5,672 nt of DNA, from positions 1 through 5,672 of the forward strand of contig CATYEA010000134.1 of assembly GCA_958405355.1 (NCBI GenBank), written 5' to 3'. Shown here in pieces: positions 1-5,276 of the stretch (position 1 is its first letter; every line of letters begins with the position of its first letter). A program made the translations under genes and the position numbers. The notes under the pieces are model-generated. The model saw nothing but the letters and a program-made list of their open reading frames with translations. It ran no database searches and was not told the origin of the DNA. The DNA is from an uncultured Lachnospiraceae bacterium. Its GTDB lineage: Bacteria; Bacillota; Clostridia; Lachnospirales; Lachnospiraceae.

Positions 1-30
1 CTTCAATACTGGAACCATATCTCTAGCCAT
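1..30 (-). CDS. rpsD: 30S ribosomal protein S4, N-terminal fragment
   Basis: Only the first ten codons are in the window, reading MARDMVPVLK, and the gene runs off the left edge. S4 is a primary 16S rRNA-binding protein that nucleates assembly of the 30S body. The call rests on position (directly after rpsK, before the expected rpoA), on an AGGAGGT ribosome site at 41-47 placed 10 bases before the ATG at 28-30, and on the resemblance to clostridial S4 starts that read MA..RVPVLKRCR. The gap to the rpsK stop is 18 bases. A second in-frame ATG four codons later is too far from the ribosome site to be preferred. In many bacteria S4 represses its own operon, which makes its presence in this unit relevant to the long leader before rpsM. 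With ten residues the identification is mostly contextual. Confidence 0.8.
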   Translation of the reverse strand, partial: MARDMVPVLK

Positions 31-40
31 ATCTAATTTA

Positions 41-47
41 ACCTCCT
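41..47 (-). promoter_or_regulatory. Ribosome binding site of rpsD
   Basis: AGGAGGT, a strong match to the anti-Shine-Dalgarno end of 16S rRNA, follows the rpsK stop codon (49-51) by one base. It fixes the rpsD start at 30. The surrounding 13 bases (40-52) are repeated exactly before rpsK at 452-464. Confidence 0.85.
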
Positions 48-48
48 A

Positions 49-444
49 TTAGACTCTTCTTCTTTTTGGTGGACGACATCCGTTATGTGGAACTGGAGTT
101 ACGTCTCTGATGCTGGTTACTTCGATACCGCAAGCCTGCAGAGCACGGATTGCAGCTTCACGTCCTGAACCAGGACCTTTTACCATAACTTCAACGGATT
201 TTAAGCCATAAATGGATGCAGCTTTTGCTGCTGTCTCAGCTGCCATCTGTGCAGCATAAGGTGTGGACTTTCTGGAGCCTCTGAATCCAAGACCGCCAGC
301 ACTTGCCCAGGAAAGAGCATTTCCTTCGGAATCTGTTAATGTAACAATTGTATTATTAAAAGATGACTGAATATGTGCCTGTCCACGCTCAACGTTCTTT
401 TTAACACGTCTTTTAGTCACTTTTTTTGTAACTTTTTTAGCCAT
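49..444 (-). CDS. rpsK: 30S ribosomal protein S11
   Basis: The 131-residue product is a full-length S11, which lies on the platform of the 30S subunit near the mRNA exit and contacts 16S rRNA and S18. The N-terminus is a basic lysine-rich tail (residues 2-19). The conserved core follows with [15 protein letters not shown] (24-38), [14 protein letters not shown] (53-66) and [13 protein letters not shown] (90-102). The C-terminal signature is [13 protein letters not shown] (119-131); Asn121 matches the asparagine that is converted to isoaspartate in Escherichia coli S11. The start at 444 is supported by AGGAGG at 454-459, nine bases upstream. It follows rpsM by 25 bases and precedes rpsD by 18, so the three are surely co-transcribed. 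Nothing is unusual in the protein. Confidence 0.98.
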   Translation of the reverse strand: MAKKVTKKVTKRRVKKNVERGQAHIQSSFNNTIVTLTDSEGNALSWASAGGLGFRGSRKSTPYAAQMAAETAAKAASIYGLKSVEVMVKGPGSGREAAIRALQACGIEVTSIRDVTPVPHNGCRPPKRRRV

Positions 445-451
445 TGAACCA

Positions 452-467
452 AACCTCCTATTAGGTT
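452..467 (-). promoter_or_regulatory. Ribosome binding site of rpsK with small inverted repeat
   Basis: AGGAGG (454-459) lies in a short inverted repeat: AACCT and AGGTT arms of 5 bases around a 6-base loop, just after the rpsM stop. The hairpin would partly hide the site, but 5 AU-rich pairs are weak and the rpsD copy of the motif lacks the second arm, so a regulatory role is doubtful. The ribosome site itself is clear. Confidence 0.7.
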
Positions 468-469
468 AC

Positions 470-838
470 TTATTTCTTCTTATTTGCTACTGTTCTCTTA
501 GGACCTTTACGAGTTCTTGCGTTTGTCTTTGTCTTCTGACCACGAACTGGAAGACCTTTTCTATGACGGATACCTCTATAGCATCCGATTTCCTGTAATC
601 TCTTAATATTCATAGCGATTTCACGACGCAAATCACCTTCAACTGTCTGAGTTTCATTAACAACAGCATTGATTCTGGCTACCTCTTCGTCTGTTAAATC
701 TCTTACACGTGTATCTGGATTAACATTAGCTTCTTTAAGGATACGATTTGAACTTACTCTACCGATTCCGTAGACATAAGTAAGGCCGATTTCGACACGT
801 TTCTCTCTTGGTAAATCTACACCACTGATACGAGCCAT
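470..838 (-). CDS. rpsM: 30S ribosomal protein S13
   Basis: The 122-residue product is S13, which sits in the head of the 30S subunit, forms intersubunit bridges with the 50S side and touches the P-site tRNA with its C-terminal tail. It begins with the conserved [14 protein letters not shown] (1-14). The helix-two-turn-helix region contains [14 protein letters not shown] (21-34), and the family signature [17 protein letters not shown] (85-101) is followed by [13 protein letters not shown] (103-115). The tail ends in a lysine run (119-122). GGAGGTG at 846-852 sets the start at 838. It is the first gene of the classical alpha operon; unlike in most operon neighbours here, a long 235-base gap separates it from rpmJ upstream. 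That gap may carry regulation (see the leader entry). Confidence 0.98.
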   Translation of the reverse strand: MARISGVDLPREKRVEIGLTYVYGIGRVSSNRILKEANVNPDTRVRDLTDEEVARINAVVNETQTVEGDLRREIAMNIKRLQEIGCYRGIRHRKGLPVRGQKTKTNARTRKGPKRTVANKKK

Positions 839-882
839 GTAATTACACCTCCACTGGTTCTTTCTTAATTATTATTCAATAT

Positions 883-903
883 TTACATATGTCCTGTCTC
901 CTT
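883..903 (-). promoter_or_regulatory. Shine-Dalgarno followed by AUG-UAA start-stop
   Basis: On the transcribed strand AAGGAG (898-903) is followed after nine bases by ATG (886-888) and at once by TAA (883-885). It is a minimal upstream open frame 45 bases before the rpsM start. Spacing and ribosome-site strength would allow initiation. It could be chance in an AT-rich leader, or a ribosome-parking element upstream of rpsM. Confidence 0.3.
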
Positions 904-916
904 GACTAAAAGACAT
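889..916 (-). other. Predicted hairpin near rpsM
   Basis: Arms ATGTC (889-893) and GACAT (912-916) pair, with inner GTC (896-898) and GAC (904-906). The inner loop contains the AAGGAG of the start-stop element, so pairing could affect ribosome access there. The stem is short and interrupted; support is modest. Confidence 0.3.
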
Positions 917-924
917 GACAATAG

Positions 925-941
925 GCAGGCTCAGGCCCTGC
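925..941 (-). other. GC-rich hairpin in the rpmJ-rpsM gap
   Basis: On the plus strand GCAGGC (925-930) pairs with GCCCTGC (935-941) with one bulged base and a four-base loop. It stands out as GC-rich in an AT-rich gap. On the transcribed strand a six-T run (946-951) lies just before it, not after it, so it is not a terminator for the operon. Confidence 0.35.
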
Positions 942-966
942 TCTTAAAAAATTCTATTTATTTAAT

Positions 967-999
967 AGCGATTACAACACATCCTGGTGTTTCATCGCT
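967..999 (-). other. Two-part hairpin in the rpmJ-rpsM gap
   Basis: Outer arms AGCGAT (967-972) and ATCGCT (994-999) pair over 6 bases; inner arms AACAC (976-980) and GTGTT (987-991) pair over 5 bases with a 6-base loop. The small internal loop is asymmetric (3 and 2 bases). No T-run follows directly on the transcribed strand. Confidence 0.45.
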
Positions 1000-1015
1000 G
1001 CAGCCGCATACTTTC

Positions 1016-1035
1016 TTTCTGACCTCTGTCAGAAA
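1016..1035 (-). other. Perfect 8-bp hairpin in the rpmJ-rpsM gap
   Basis: TTTCTGAC (1016-1023) and GTCAGAAA (1028-1035) are exact reverse complements around a 4-base loop. The transcribed strand continues GAAAGTATG, with no T-run, so this is not an intrinsic terminator. It may be a leader element or a processing site. Confidence 0.5.
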
Positions 1036-1073
1036 AATCGTTTTACAACACAAAACACAAGCCTAATTGTCAA

Positions 1074-1187
1074 TTAGCCCTGTCTCTGTTTGTGTTTAGG
1101 ATTTTCACAGATAACACGAATACTGCCTTTTCTCTTAATGACTTTGCATTTTTCGCAGATAGGCTTTACTGATGATCTTACCTTCAT
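1074..1187 (-). CDS. rpmJ: 50S ribosomal protein L36
   Basis: A 37-codon gene, [20 protein letters not shown] followed by [18 protein letters not shown]36 is the smallest ribosomal protein and binds 23S rRNA in the 50S subunit. The residues Cys11, Cys14, Cys27 and His32 form the zinc ribbon, so this is the zinc-binding (C+) form and not the zinc-free form that some bacteria switch on under zinc shortage. Length matches the usual 37 residues. The start at 1187 is set by AAAGGAGAG at about 1195-1203. It is preceded by a 70-base gap holding a strong promoter (1221-1250), and followed by the 235-base gap before rpsM. The position between infA and rpsM is the standard one in low-GC Gram-positive bacteria. 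Confidence 0.97.
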   Translation of the reverse strand: MKVRSSVKPICEKCKVIKRKGSIRVICENPKHKQRQG

Positions 1188-1220
1188 TAGAAATCTCTCC
1201 TTTCAAAACGTTCACGAACA

Positions 1221-1250
1221 ATTATAACATCCCACAATATGACAAGTCAA
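1221..1250 (-). promoter_or_regulatory. Sigma-A-type promoter reading into rpmJ
   Basis: On the transcribed strand TTGACT (1245-1250, five of six to consensus) is followed after 18 bases by TATAAT (1221-1226, perfect), with a TGn extension directly before the -10 box. An A-run just upstream (TAAAAAATTC, 1251-1260), overlapping the infA stop, resembles an UP element. A start about 7 bases after the -10 box, near 1214, would give a leader of about 27 bases before the rpmJ ATG. This would let rpmJ and the alpha-operon genes be made partly independently of the spc operon. The boxes are seen directly; activity is inferred. Confidence 0.8.
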
Positions 1251-1257
1251 GAATTTT

Positions 1258-1476
1258 TTACTTGTCTCTCCAAATTATTCTTCCTTTTGTCAAATCGTAC
1301 GGAGATAACTCGATGGTTACTTTATCACCTGGTAAAATTCGAATAAAATTCATACGAAGCTTTCCGCTGATATGGGCCAACACCCGATGGCCGTTTTCCA
1401 ATTCTACCTGGAACATAGCGTTTGGCAGCTTCTCAACAACAGTTCCTTCGACTTCAATAACATCTGCTTTTGACAT
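1258..1476 (-). CDS. infA: Translation initiation factor IF-1
   Basis: The 72-residue product is full-length IF-1, a single OB-fold protein that occupies the A site of the 30S subunit during initiation and supports IF-2 and IF-3. It starts [20 protein letters not shown] and carries the family blocks [26 protein letters not shown] (22-47, conserved [10 protein letters not shown] inside) and [18 protein letters not shown] (50-67). AGGAGG at 1482-1487 directs the start at 1476; only one base separates the start from the stop of the KOW gene upstream, so translation is probably coupled. The 3' end abuts the A-rich upstream part of the rpmJ promoter. No unusual residues are seen. Confidence 0.98.
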   Translation of the reverse strand: MSKADVIEVEGTVVEKLPNAMFQVELENGHRVLAHISGKLRMNFIRILPGDKVTIELSPYDLTKGRIIWRDK

Positions 1477-1477
1477 A

Positions 1478-1780
1478 TTAGCCTCCTATTACCTTACATT
1501 TCGCTTCAAAAAGCTGAATGGCTTTTAAAATATCTTCATTATTTAAAGGACCTTCACCGTTTAACCGGGCTTCAATCTCCGGGTCTATGTAATTCATCCG
1601 GCGTACATGACGAATATTTTTTATTTTTGGTTTCTCTACTGTCTTACGGAAGCCATCCGCAAGCAGTACCGTTTCGTTTCGTACTTCAAGAATCACATAC
1701 AGTTTTCCCCGGTCATGGCCCGCATCCGACAGGGCCATCTGCCCTGCCTGAAACCGATTCACATCTCTCTTTTTTGCCAT
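1478..1780 (-). CDS. KOW-domain RNA-binding protein, L14e/L6e/L27e-like
   Basis: A 100-residue protein of unproven function. Residues about 16-43 ([18 protein letters not shown], then DNA-coded turn NETVLLADG) form a KOW-type small beta-barrel segment, followed by a basic stretch [13 protein letters not shown] (50-62). The C-terminal third (65-95) is more acidic and probably helical. KOW segments bind RNA, often in ribosomal proteins and transcription factors; the family resembles archaeal and eukaryotic ribosomal protein L14e. A KOW gene (ybzG) occupies the same place between map and infA in Bacillus subtilis, which implies a translation-linked role. It begins 5 bases after the map stop with a GAGGT ribosome site inside the last map codons, and its own last two codons (Gly-Gly) form the infA ribosome site. 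Family assignment is fairly secure; the job is unknown. Confidence 0.85.
   Translation of the reverse strand: MAKKRDVNRFQAGQMALSDAGHDRGKLYVILEVRNETVLLADGFRKTVEKPKIKNIRHVRRMNYIDPEIEARLNGEGPLNNEDILKAIQLFEAKCKVIGG
1482..1487 (-). promoter_or_regulatory. Ribosome binding site of infA inside the KOW gene
   Basis: AGGAGG lies in the last codons of the KOW gene (encoding its final Gly-Gly), five bases before the infA ATG. A ribosome finishing the upstream gene lies over the infA start, the usual arrangement for coupling. Confidence 0.8.
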
Positions 1781-1785
1781 TTTAA

Positions 1786-2538
1786 TTACCTCAATGTTAA
1801 AATTTCACAACCATCTTTTGTAACTAAAATAGTATTCTCGTAATGTGCTGACAATTTTCCGTCAGCGGTTACTACGGTCCAATCATCGTCCATCCATTCA
1901 ACATCATAGACGCCTTCATTGATCATCGGCTCGATTGCAAGGGTCATACCCGCCTGAAGTTTCAAGCCTCTGCCTTTTGGTTTGAAATTCGGTATCTGTG
2001 GGTCTTCATGAAGGTGTGTTCCAATTCCGTGTCCAACCAGATCACGAACAATAGAATATCCAAAACCTTCTGCATAATCCTGGATTGCCTTGGAAATCTC
2101 ATAGAGATGATTTCCTTCTTTGGCAAATTTTATACCTTCAAAGAAACTTTGTTTTGTTACATCGATAAGTCTCTGCGCTTCCTTTGAAATTTCTCCAACA
2201 CCCCATGTCCTTGCTGCGTCGGAATGATATCCTTTATAAATCAATCCACAGTCCAGACTGATAATGTCACCTTCCTGAAGAATTCGTTTTTTGGAAGGAA
2301 TTCCATGAACGACTTCATCATTGATCGATGTACATATCGATGCCGGATATCCATTGTAATTCAAAAAGTTCGGAACACATCCGAAATCCCGAATGATCGT
2401 TTCTCCAAGATGGTTGATATCCCAGGTGGACATACCCGGTTTGATTTCTTTATGAAGCTCTTCATGCATGATTGCAAGAAGCCTTCCGGCTTCCCGCATC
2501 AATTCAATTTCATGTTCTGACTTAATTGTAACTGACAT
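1786..2538 (-). CDS. map: Methionine aminopeptidase, type I
   Basis: The 250-residue enzyme removes the initiator methionine from new proteins whose second residue is small. It has the pita-bread fold with two metal ions. The five metal ligands are visible: Asp96 (in SLDCG), Asp107 (in YHSDAART), His170 (in LVGHGIGTHLHE), Glu203 (in AIEPM) and Glu234 (in AHYENT). His78 (in VVHGIP) and His177 match the substrate-side histidines. The length and the lack of an N-terminal zinc or SH3-like extension fit the simple bacterial form. It starts two bases after the adk stop with a GGGAG site inside the end of adk. The place after adk and before infA is typical of Gram-positive bacteria and couples N-terminal processing with ribosome and secretion genes. 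Confidence 0.98.
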   Translation of the reverse strand: MSVTIKSEHEIELMREAGRLLAIMHEELHKEIKPGMSTWDINHLGETIIRDFGCVPNFLNYNGYPASICTSINDEVVHGIPSKKRILQEGDIISLDCGLIYKGYHSDAARTWGVGEISKEAQRLIDVTKQSFFEGIKFAKEGNHLYEISKAIQDYAEGFGYSIVRDLVGHGIGTHLHEDPQIPNFKPKGRGLKLQAGMTLAIEPMINEGVYDVEWMDDDWTVVTADGKLSAHYENTILVTKDGCEILTLR

Positions 2539-2540
2539 AT

Positions 2541-3185
2541 TTATACTCCCAAAATTTTACGAATATCACTAAATACTTCTTCCATTGTCTGAGTACCGTC
2601 GATGGTATGCACAATACCCTGTTTTTCATAGTAATCAATCAATGGTTTGGTCTGTTCGTGATAAACGTTCAGACGATTTGTTACCGTTTCCGGTTTGTCA
2701 TCGTCTCTAAGGATAAGCTCATCGCCGCATACATCGCAGACACCGGTAACCTTTGGCGGATTAAACTCTACATGATATGTAGCTCCACATCCAACACATG
2801 CTCTGCGGCCGGCCATCCTATGAATTATATTTTCATCTGGAACATCGATATTTAACGCATATTCCATCTTTTGTTCGATAGCATTCAGGGCATTTGTCAG
2901 CGCTTCAGCCTGAGGAATCGTTCTCGGGAAGCCATCCAAAATAAACCCTTCGGTACAGTCATCTTGTTGAATTCGATCAACAACGAGATCACAGACTAAT
3001 TCATCAGGAACCAGTTCACCAGCATCCATATAAGTTTTTGCTTTCTTTCCAAGTTCTGTTCCCTGTTTAATATTAGCTCTGAAGATATCTCCAGTTGATA
3101 TATGTGGAACCTTGCACAAATCGGCAATCTTTTTTGCCTGCGTACCTTTTCCGGCACCAGGTGCACCTAACATAATTATTTTCAT
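2541..3185 (-). CDS. adk: Adenylate kinase, zinc-lid form
   Basis: The 214-residue cytoplasmic enzyme interconverts ATP plus AMP with two ADP. The P-loop is GAPGAGKGT (7-15), the AMP-binding segment STGDIFR (30-36) and the DGFPRT motif 84-89. Arginines 88, 123, 127, 160 and 171 fit the conserved phosphate-binding set. The lid (about 127-164) holds Cys130, Cys133, Cys150 and Cys153, so it should bind a structural zinc by four cysteines; the B. subtilis enzyme uses three cysteines and an aspartate at the same positions. GGAGG at 3192-3196 sets the start at 3185. The gene lies 126 bases after secY with a large inverted repeat in between, and runs almost directly into map. No promoter boxes are convincing in that gap, so read-through from secY is likely. 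Confidence 0.98.
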   Translation of the reverse strand: MKIIMLGAPGAGKGTQAKKIADLCKVPHISTGDIFRANIKQGTELGKKAKTYMDAGELVPDELVCDLVVDRIQQDDCTEGFILDGFPRTIPQAEALTNALNAIEQKMEYALNIDVPDENIIHRMAGRRACVGCGATYHVEFNPPKVTGVCDVCGDELILRDDDKPETVTNRLNVYHEQTKPLIDYYEKQGIVHTIDGTQTMEEVFSDIRKILGV

Positions 3186-3241
3186 AATTTGCCTCCAAAC
3201 ATATGTCCAACAACTTCTGATGATTCATAATATATGATACA

Positions 3242-3300
3242 TTCGCGGATAAGCCGGATATTTTCATTTTTTGAAAATCCCCCGGCTCTGTACCCGCGAA
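3242..3300 (-). other. Large imperfect inverted repeat between secY and adk
   Basis: Three nested arm pairs line up: TTCGCGG (3242-3248) with CCGCGAA (3294-3300), GCCGG (3253-3257) with CCGGC (3282-3286), and ATTTTCA (3260-3266) with TGAAAAT (3272-3278), around a 5-base loop. That makes 19 base pairs broken by internal loops of 4 and 7 and of 1 and 3 (or 2 and 3) bases. The transcribed strand after the stem reads TGTATCATATATTATG, without a U-run, so it is not a normal intrinsic terminator. It may stabilise or partition the mRNA at the secY/adk joint, be an RNase site, or be a dispersed repeat. The pairing is seen directly; the role is unknown. Confidence 0.75.
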
Positions 3301-3311
3301 AATCAGACCTG

Positions 3312-4625
3312 TTAGTCATTTAAAAATCCTTTATAATGTCTTACCAGCATTAAGGACTCGATCTGTTTTAATGTCTCCAGTACAACACCCACGACAATGA
3401 TCAGGGATGTTCCGCCAAATGATACATTAACGCCAAAGATTCCCGAAGCTAAAATCGGGATAATGGCAACTACAATTAAACCTACCGCACCAATAAAGAT
3501 GATATTATTTAAAATCTTATTTAAATATTCTGAAGTAGGTTTTCCAGGTCGAATACCCGGAATAAAGCCGCCCTGCTTTTTCATGTTATCCGCAACTTCC
3601 AATGGATTGAAAGTAATAGATGTATAGAAATAAGCGAAGAATACGACTAATAAAATATAAATCAGTAATCCGATGGAATATACCGGCTGTGACGGTTTAC
3701 ACCAGTTTGAACTGCTCAGCACAGCCAGAATCGTTCCCGGAATACCACCTGGATTCTTACCGAGGAAACCAACGATGATTCCTGGTAAGGACATAATTGA
3801 GGATGCAAAGATAATCGGCATAACACCTGCGGTATTTACCTTCAGCGGAATACTGGATGTACTTCCGCCAACCATCTTACGTCCAACAACTTTCTTTGAA
3901 TACTGTACAGGAATACGGCGTTCACCGTCCTGCAGATAAATAATAAATACAACAATAAACAGGATGATCGCAAGAATAATAATTGCTGCGATACCACCCT
4001 TGACAATATTACTTCCGCTGATGAATTTATCATATAAAAGTTTGAAATCATTCGGAATCGTAGAAATAATATTGATCAAAAGGATAATAGAAATACCATT
4101 ACCCACACCTTTATCTGTGATCTGTTCACCCATCCACATTAAAAGGGATGAACCTGCTGTTAAAGCAGCCACGACCATAACGACATCCAACGCATTATTA
4201 TGCATCAGGTTGCCGCCCCGATAAAGATTAATACCCATTGCAAGACCTTCAATTAAAGCCAGAGCAATGGTTACATATCTTGTGTATTCACGAATCTTTT
4301 TTCTTCCATCTTCGCCGTCTTTCTGCATCTCTTCCAGTTTCGGAATGGCGATGGTCATCAACTGCATAATAATGGAAGATGTGATATACGGTGTAATACT
4401 CAGCGCAAATACGGACATCTGAGTAAAAGAGCCGCCGGTCATCTGATCAAAGAAGTTAAATGCGCCGCTGGTCTGGGATTCAAACCATGCTGTAAACACA
4501 TCCCGGCTGACGCCTGGGATTGGAAGCTGAGCTCCCAATCTCACGACAACCAATATTAAAAATGTAAACAGAATTCTTTCGCGGATATCTTTGATCTTAA
4601 AAGCATTCCTTAAGGTTGTAAGCAT
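3312..4625 (-). CDS. secY: Preprotein translocase channel subunit SecY
   Basis: The 437-residue integral membrane protein is the pore of the Sec translocon, working with SecE and SecG, SecA and the ribosome. Ten hydrophobic segments can be traced, roughly at 17-33, 70-92, 115-135, 147-166, 176-192, 211-230, 266-288, 316-336, 372-392 and 395-420. Family hallmarks are RLGAQLPIPGV (29-39), the plug region before helix 2 (about 57-75), ITPYITSSIIMQL (77-89), DKGVGNGISI (171-180), and the cytoplasmic loop GGFIPGIRPGKPTSEYL (352-368) whose Arg359 corresponds to the arginine needed for SecA action in E. coli. Length is normal. Start at 4625 overlaps the rplO stop by one base; AGAGGTGAT inside rplO is the ribosome site. 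Confidence 0.98.
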   Translation of the reverse strand: MLTTLRNAFKIKDIRERILFTFLILVVVRLGAQLPIPGVSRDVFTAWFESQTSGAFNFFDQMTGGSFTQMSVFALSITPYITSSIIMQLMTIAIPKLEEMQKDGEDGRKKIREYTRYVTIALALIEGLAMGINLYRGGNLMHNNALDVVMVVAALTAGSSLLMWMGEQITDKGVGNGISIILLINIISTIPNDFKLLYDKFISGSNIVKGGIAAIIILAIILFIVVFIIYLQDGERRIPVQYSKKVVGRKMVGGSTSSIPLKVNTAGVMPIIFASSIMSLPGIIVGFLGKNPGGIPGTILAVLSSSNWCKPSQPVYSIGLLIYILLVVFFAYFYTSITFNPLEVADNMKKQGGFIPGIRPGKPTSEYLNKILNNIIFIGAVGLIVVAIIPILASGIFGVNVSFGGTSLIIVVGVVLETLKQIESLMLVRHYKGFLND

Positions 4626-4636
4626 TAGATCACCTC
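4623..4636 (-). promoter_or_regulatory. Stop-start overlap and ribosome site joining rplO to secY
   Basis: The rplO stop TAA and secY start ATG share one base as TAATG (4623-4627). Just upstream GAGGTGAT, which also encodes the last residues of L15 (Glu-Val-Ile), acts as the secY ribosome site. This is a typical re-initiation arrangement that ties SecY output to L15 translation. Confidence 0.85.
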
Positions 4637-5065
4637 TACTGTTCCACCTAAAGCTTTAATTTTTTCCTCGGCACCTGCGCTGCAAGCATTAACTTTTACT
4701 GTTAATTTTTTTGTAAGTTCGCCATTGCCAAGAATCTTTACGCCATCCTTAGGATTTTTGATGATACCTGCTTCAACTAATGTTTCTACAGTAACTTCTG
4801 CATCATTATCGAAACGATTTAAAGCATCAACGTTAATGGCTACGATTTCCAAAGAATTTCTATTTGTGAAACCTCTCTTAGGCAATCTTCTGTATAATGG
4901 CATCTGACCACCTTCAAAGCCTGGTCTTGGTGCTCCGGAACGAGCTTTCTGACCTTTATGACCTTTACCAGCTGTCTTACCGTTTCCTGAACCGTGTCCA
5001 CGGCCTCTTCTGAAATTATCGCTGTGTTTTGAACCTTCTGCCGGTCTTAATTCTGATAAATTCAT
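4625..5065 (-). CDS. rplO: 50S ribosomal protein L15
   Basis: The 146-residue product is L15, a late-assembly protein of the 50S subunit with a long basic N-terminal arm that threads into 23S rRNA. The arm is visible as a Gly/Arg/Lys-rich run at 19-48 ([20 protein letters not shown] in part), followed by [17 protein letters not shown] (50-66). The C-terminal domain carries the family signature starting [16 protein letters not shown] (110-125) with A127/A130 and ending KALGG (137-141). The start at 5065 is set by GAGGAGGTG (5071-5079), five bases upstream. It follows rpmD by 22 bases and overlaps secY by one base, the standard spc-operon order. Confidence 0.98.
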   Translation of the reverse strand: MNLSELRPAEGSKHSDNFRRGRGHGSGNGKTAGKGHKGQKARSGAPRPGFEGGQMPLYRRLPKRGFTNRNSLEIVAINVDALNRFDNDAEVTVETLVEAGIIKNPKDGVKILGNGELTKKLTVKVNACSAGAEEKIKALGGTVEVI

Positions 5066-5070
5066 ACGTG

Positions 5071-5079
5071 CACCTCCTC
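5071..5079 (-). promoter_or_regulatory. Ribosome binding site of rplO
   Basis: GAGGAGGTG, an extended match to the 16S rRNA tail, lies five bases before the rplO ATG and in the short gap after the rpmD stop (5088-5090). Confidence 0.85.
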
Positions 5080-5087
5080 ACTGTCTA

Positions 5088-5270
5088 TTAGATTTCTTCT
5101 ACTTTCACTAAGTGTTTTACCTGCTTTACCATACCTCTGGTACATGCGTTATCTGGAAGCTCAACAGTTTTATTAAGCTTCTTCAAACCTAAAGCTTCAA
5201 CAGTTTTTTTATGTTTAGGAATTGCACCAATTGTAGATTTAACTAAAGTAATCTTTAATTTATCTGCCAT
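5088..5270 (-). CDS. rpmD: 50S ribosomal protein L30
   Basis: The 60-residue product matches the usual length of bacterial L30, a small protein on the 50S surface near 5S rRNA-linked parts of 23S rRNA. The conserved opening KLKITLVKSTIGAIPKHKKT (4-23) and the segment EALGLKKLNKTVELPDN (25-41), followed by RGMVKQVKHLVKVEE (45-59), are typical. It starts 15 bases after the rpsE stop; the repeated GGAGGAGGAG at 5277-5286 provides the ribosome site and overlaps the rpsE stop codon. Position between rpsE and rplO is the canonical spc-operon place. Nothing is odd. Confidence 0.97.
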   Translation of the reverse strand: MADKLKITLVKSTIGAIPKHKKTVEALGLKKLNKTVELPDNACTRGMVKQVKHLVKVEEI

Positions 5271-5276
5271 TTTATA

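Larger units (their letters stand above)
839..1073 (-). promoter_or_regulatory. Long structured gap or leader between rpmJ and rpsM
   Basis: This 235-base stretch has no convincing gene, yet sits inside an otherwise tightly packed operon. On the transcribed strand it holds, in order: an interrupted palindrome over the rpmJ stop (1063-1077); a tandem 7-base repeat TTGTGTT (1047-1060); a perfect 8-bp hairpin with 4-base loop (1016-1035); a two-part hairpin (967-999); a GC-rich hairpin (925-941); and a hairpin (889-916) whose loop carries AAGGAG, followed by AUG-UAA. No hairpin is directly followed by a T-run, so an intrinsic terminator is not evident. A leader for autogenous control of the rpsM-rpsK-rpsD unit is plausible by analogy with the S4-binding alpha operon leader of E. 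coli. No sequence match to that leader is claimed, and the role is inference. Confidence 0.45.

Noticed and set aside
946..999. Possible intrinsic terminator between rpmJ and rpsM (hairpin 967-999 plus T-run 946-951)
   Set aside because: About 15 bases separate the stem from the T-run on the transcribed strand, and the stem is interrupted, so it does not fit a working intrinsic terminator.
958..1062. Open frame of 34 codons on the minus strand in the rpmJ-rpsM gap, with six cysteines
   Set aside because: It has no ATG or GTG start (only a TTG at 1051-1053), no Shine-Dalgarno before it, and spans two hairpins. A frame of this length is expected by chance.
1172..1528. Plus-strand open frame across infA and the rpmJ promoter gap
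   Set aside because: It lies antisense to infA and rpmJ, has no recognisable protein character, and merely mirrors the real genes. Other plus-strand frames opposite map, adk, secY and rplO are rejected for the same reason.
3186..3241. Separate promoter for adk
   Set aside because: AT-rich TATATT and TATTAT strings are present, but no acceptable -35 box lies 16 to 19 bases upstream of them.
3073..3267. 64-codon minus-strand frame beginning in the secY-adk inverted repeat
   Set aside because: It overlaps the start of adk in another frame, begins in the loop of the hairpin and has no ribosome site; the adk protein is certain.
3842..4051. 69-codon minus-strand frame inside secY
   Set aside because: It is out of frame within a clearly coding membrane-protein gene and has no independent support.
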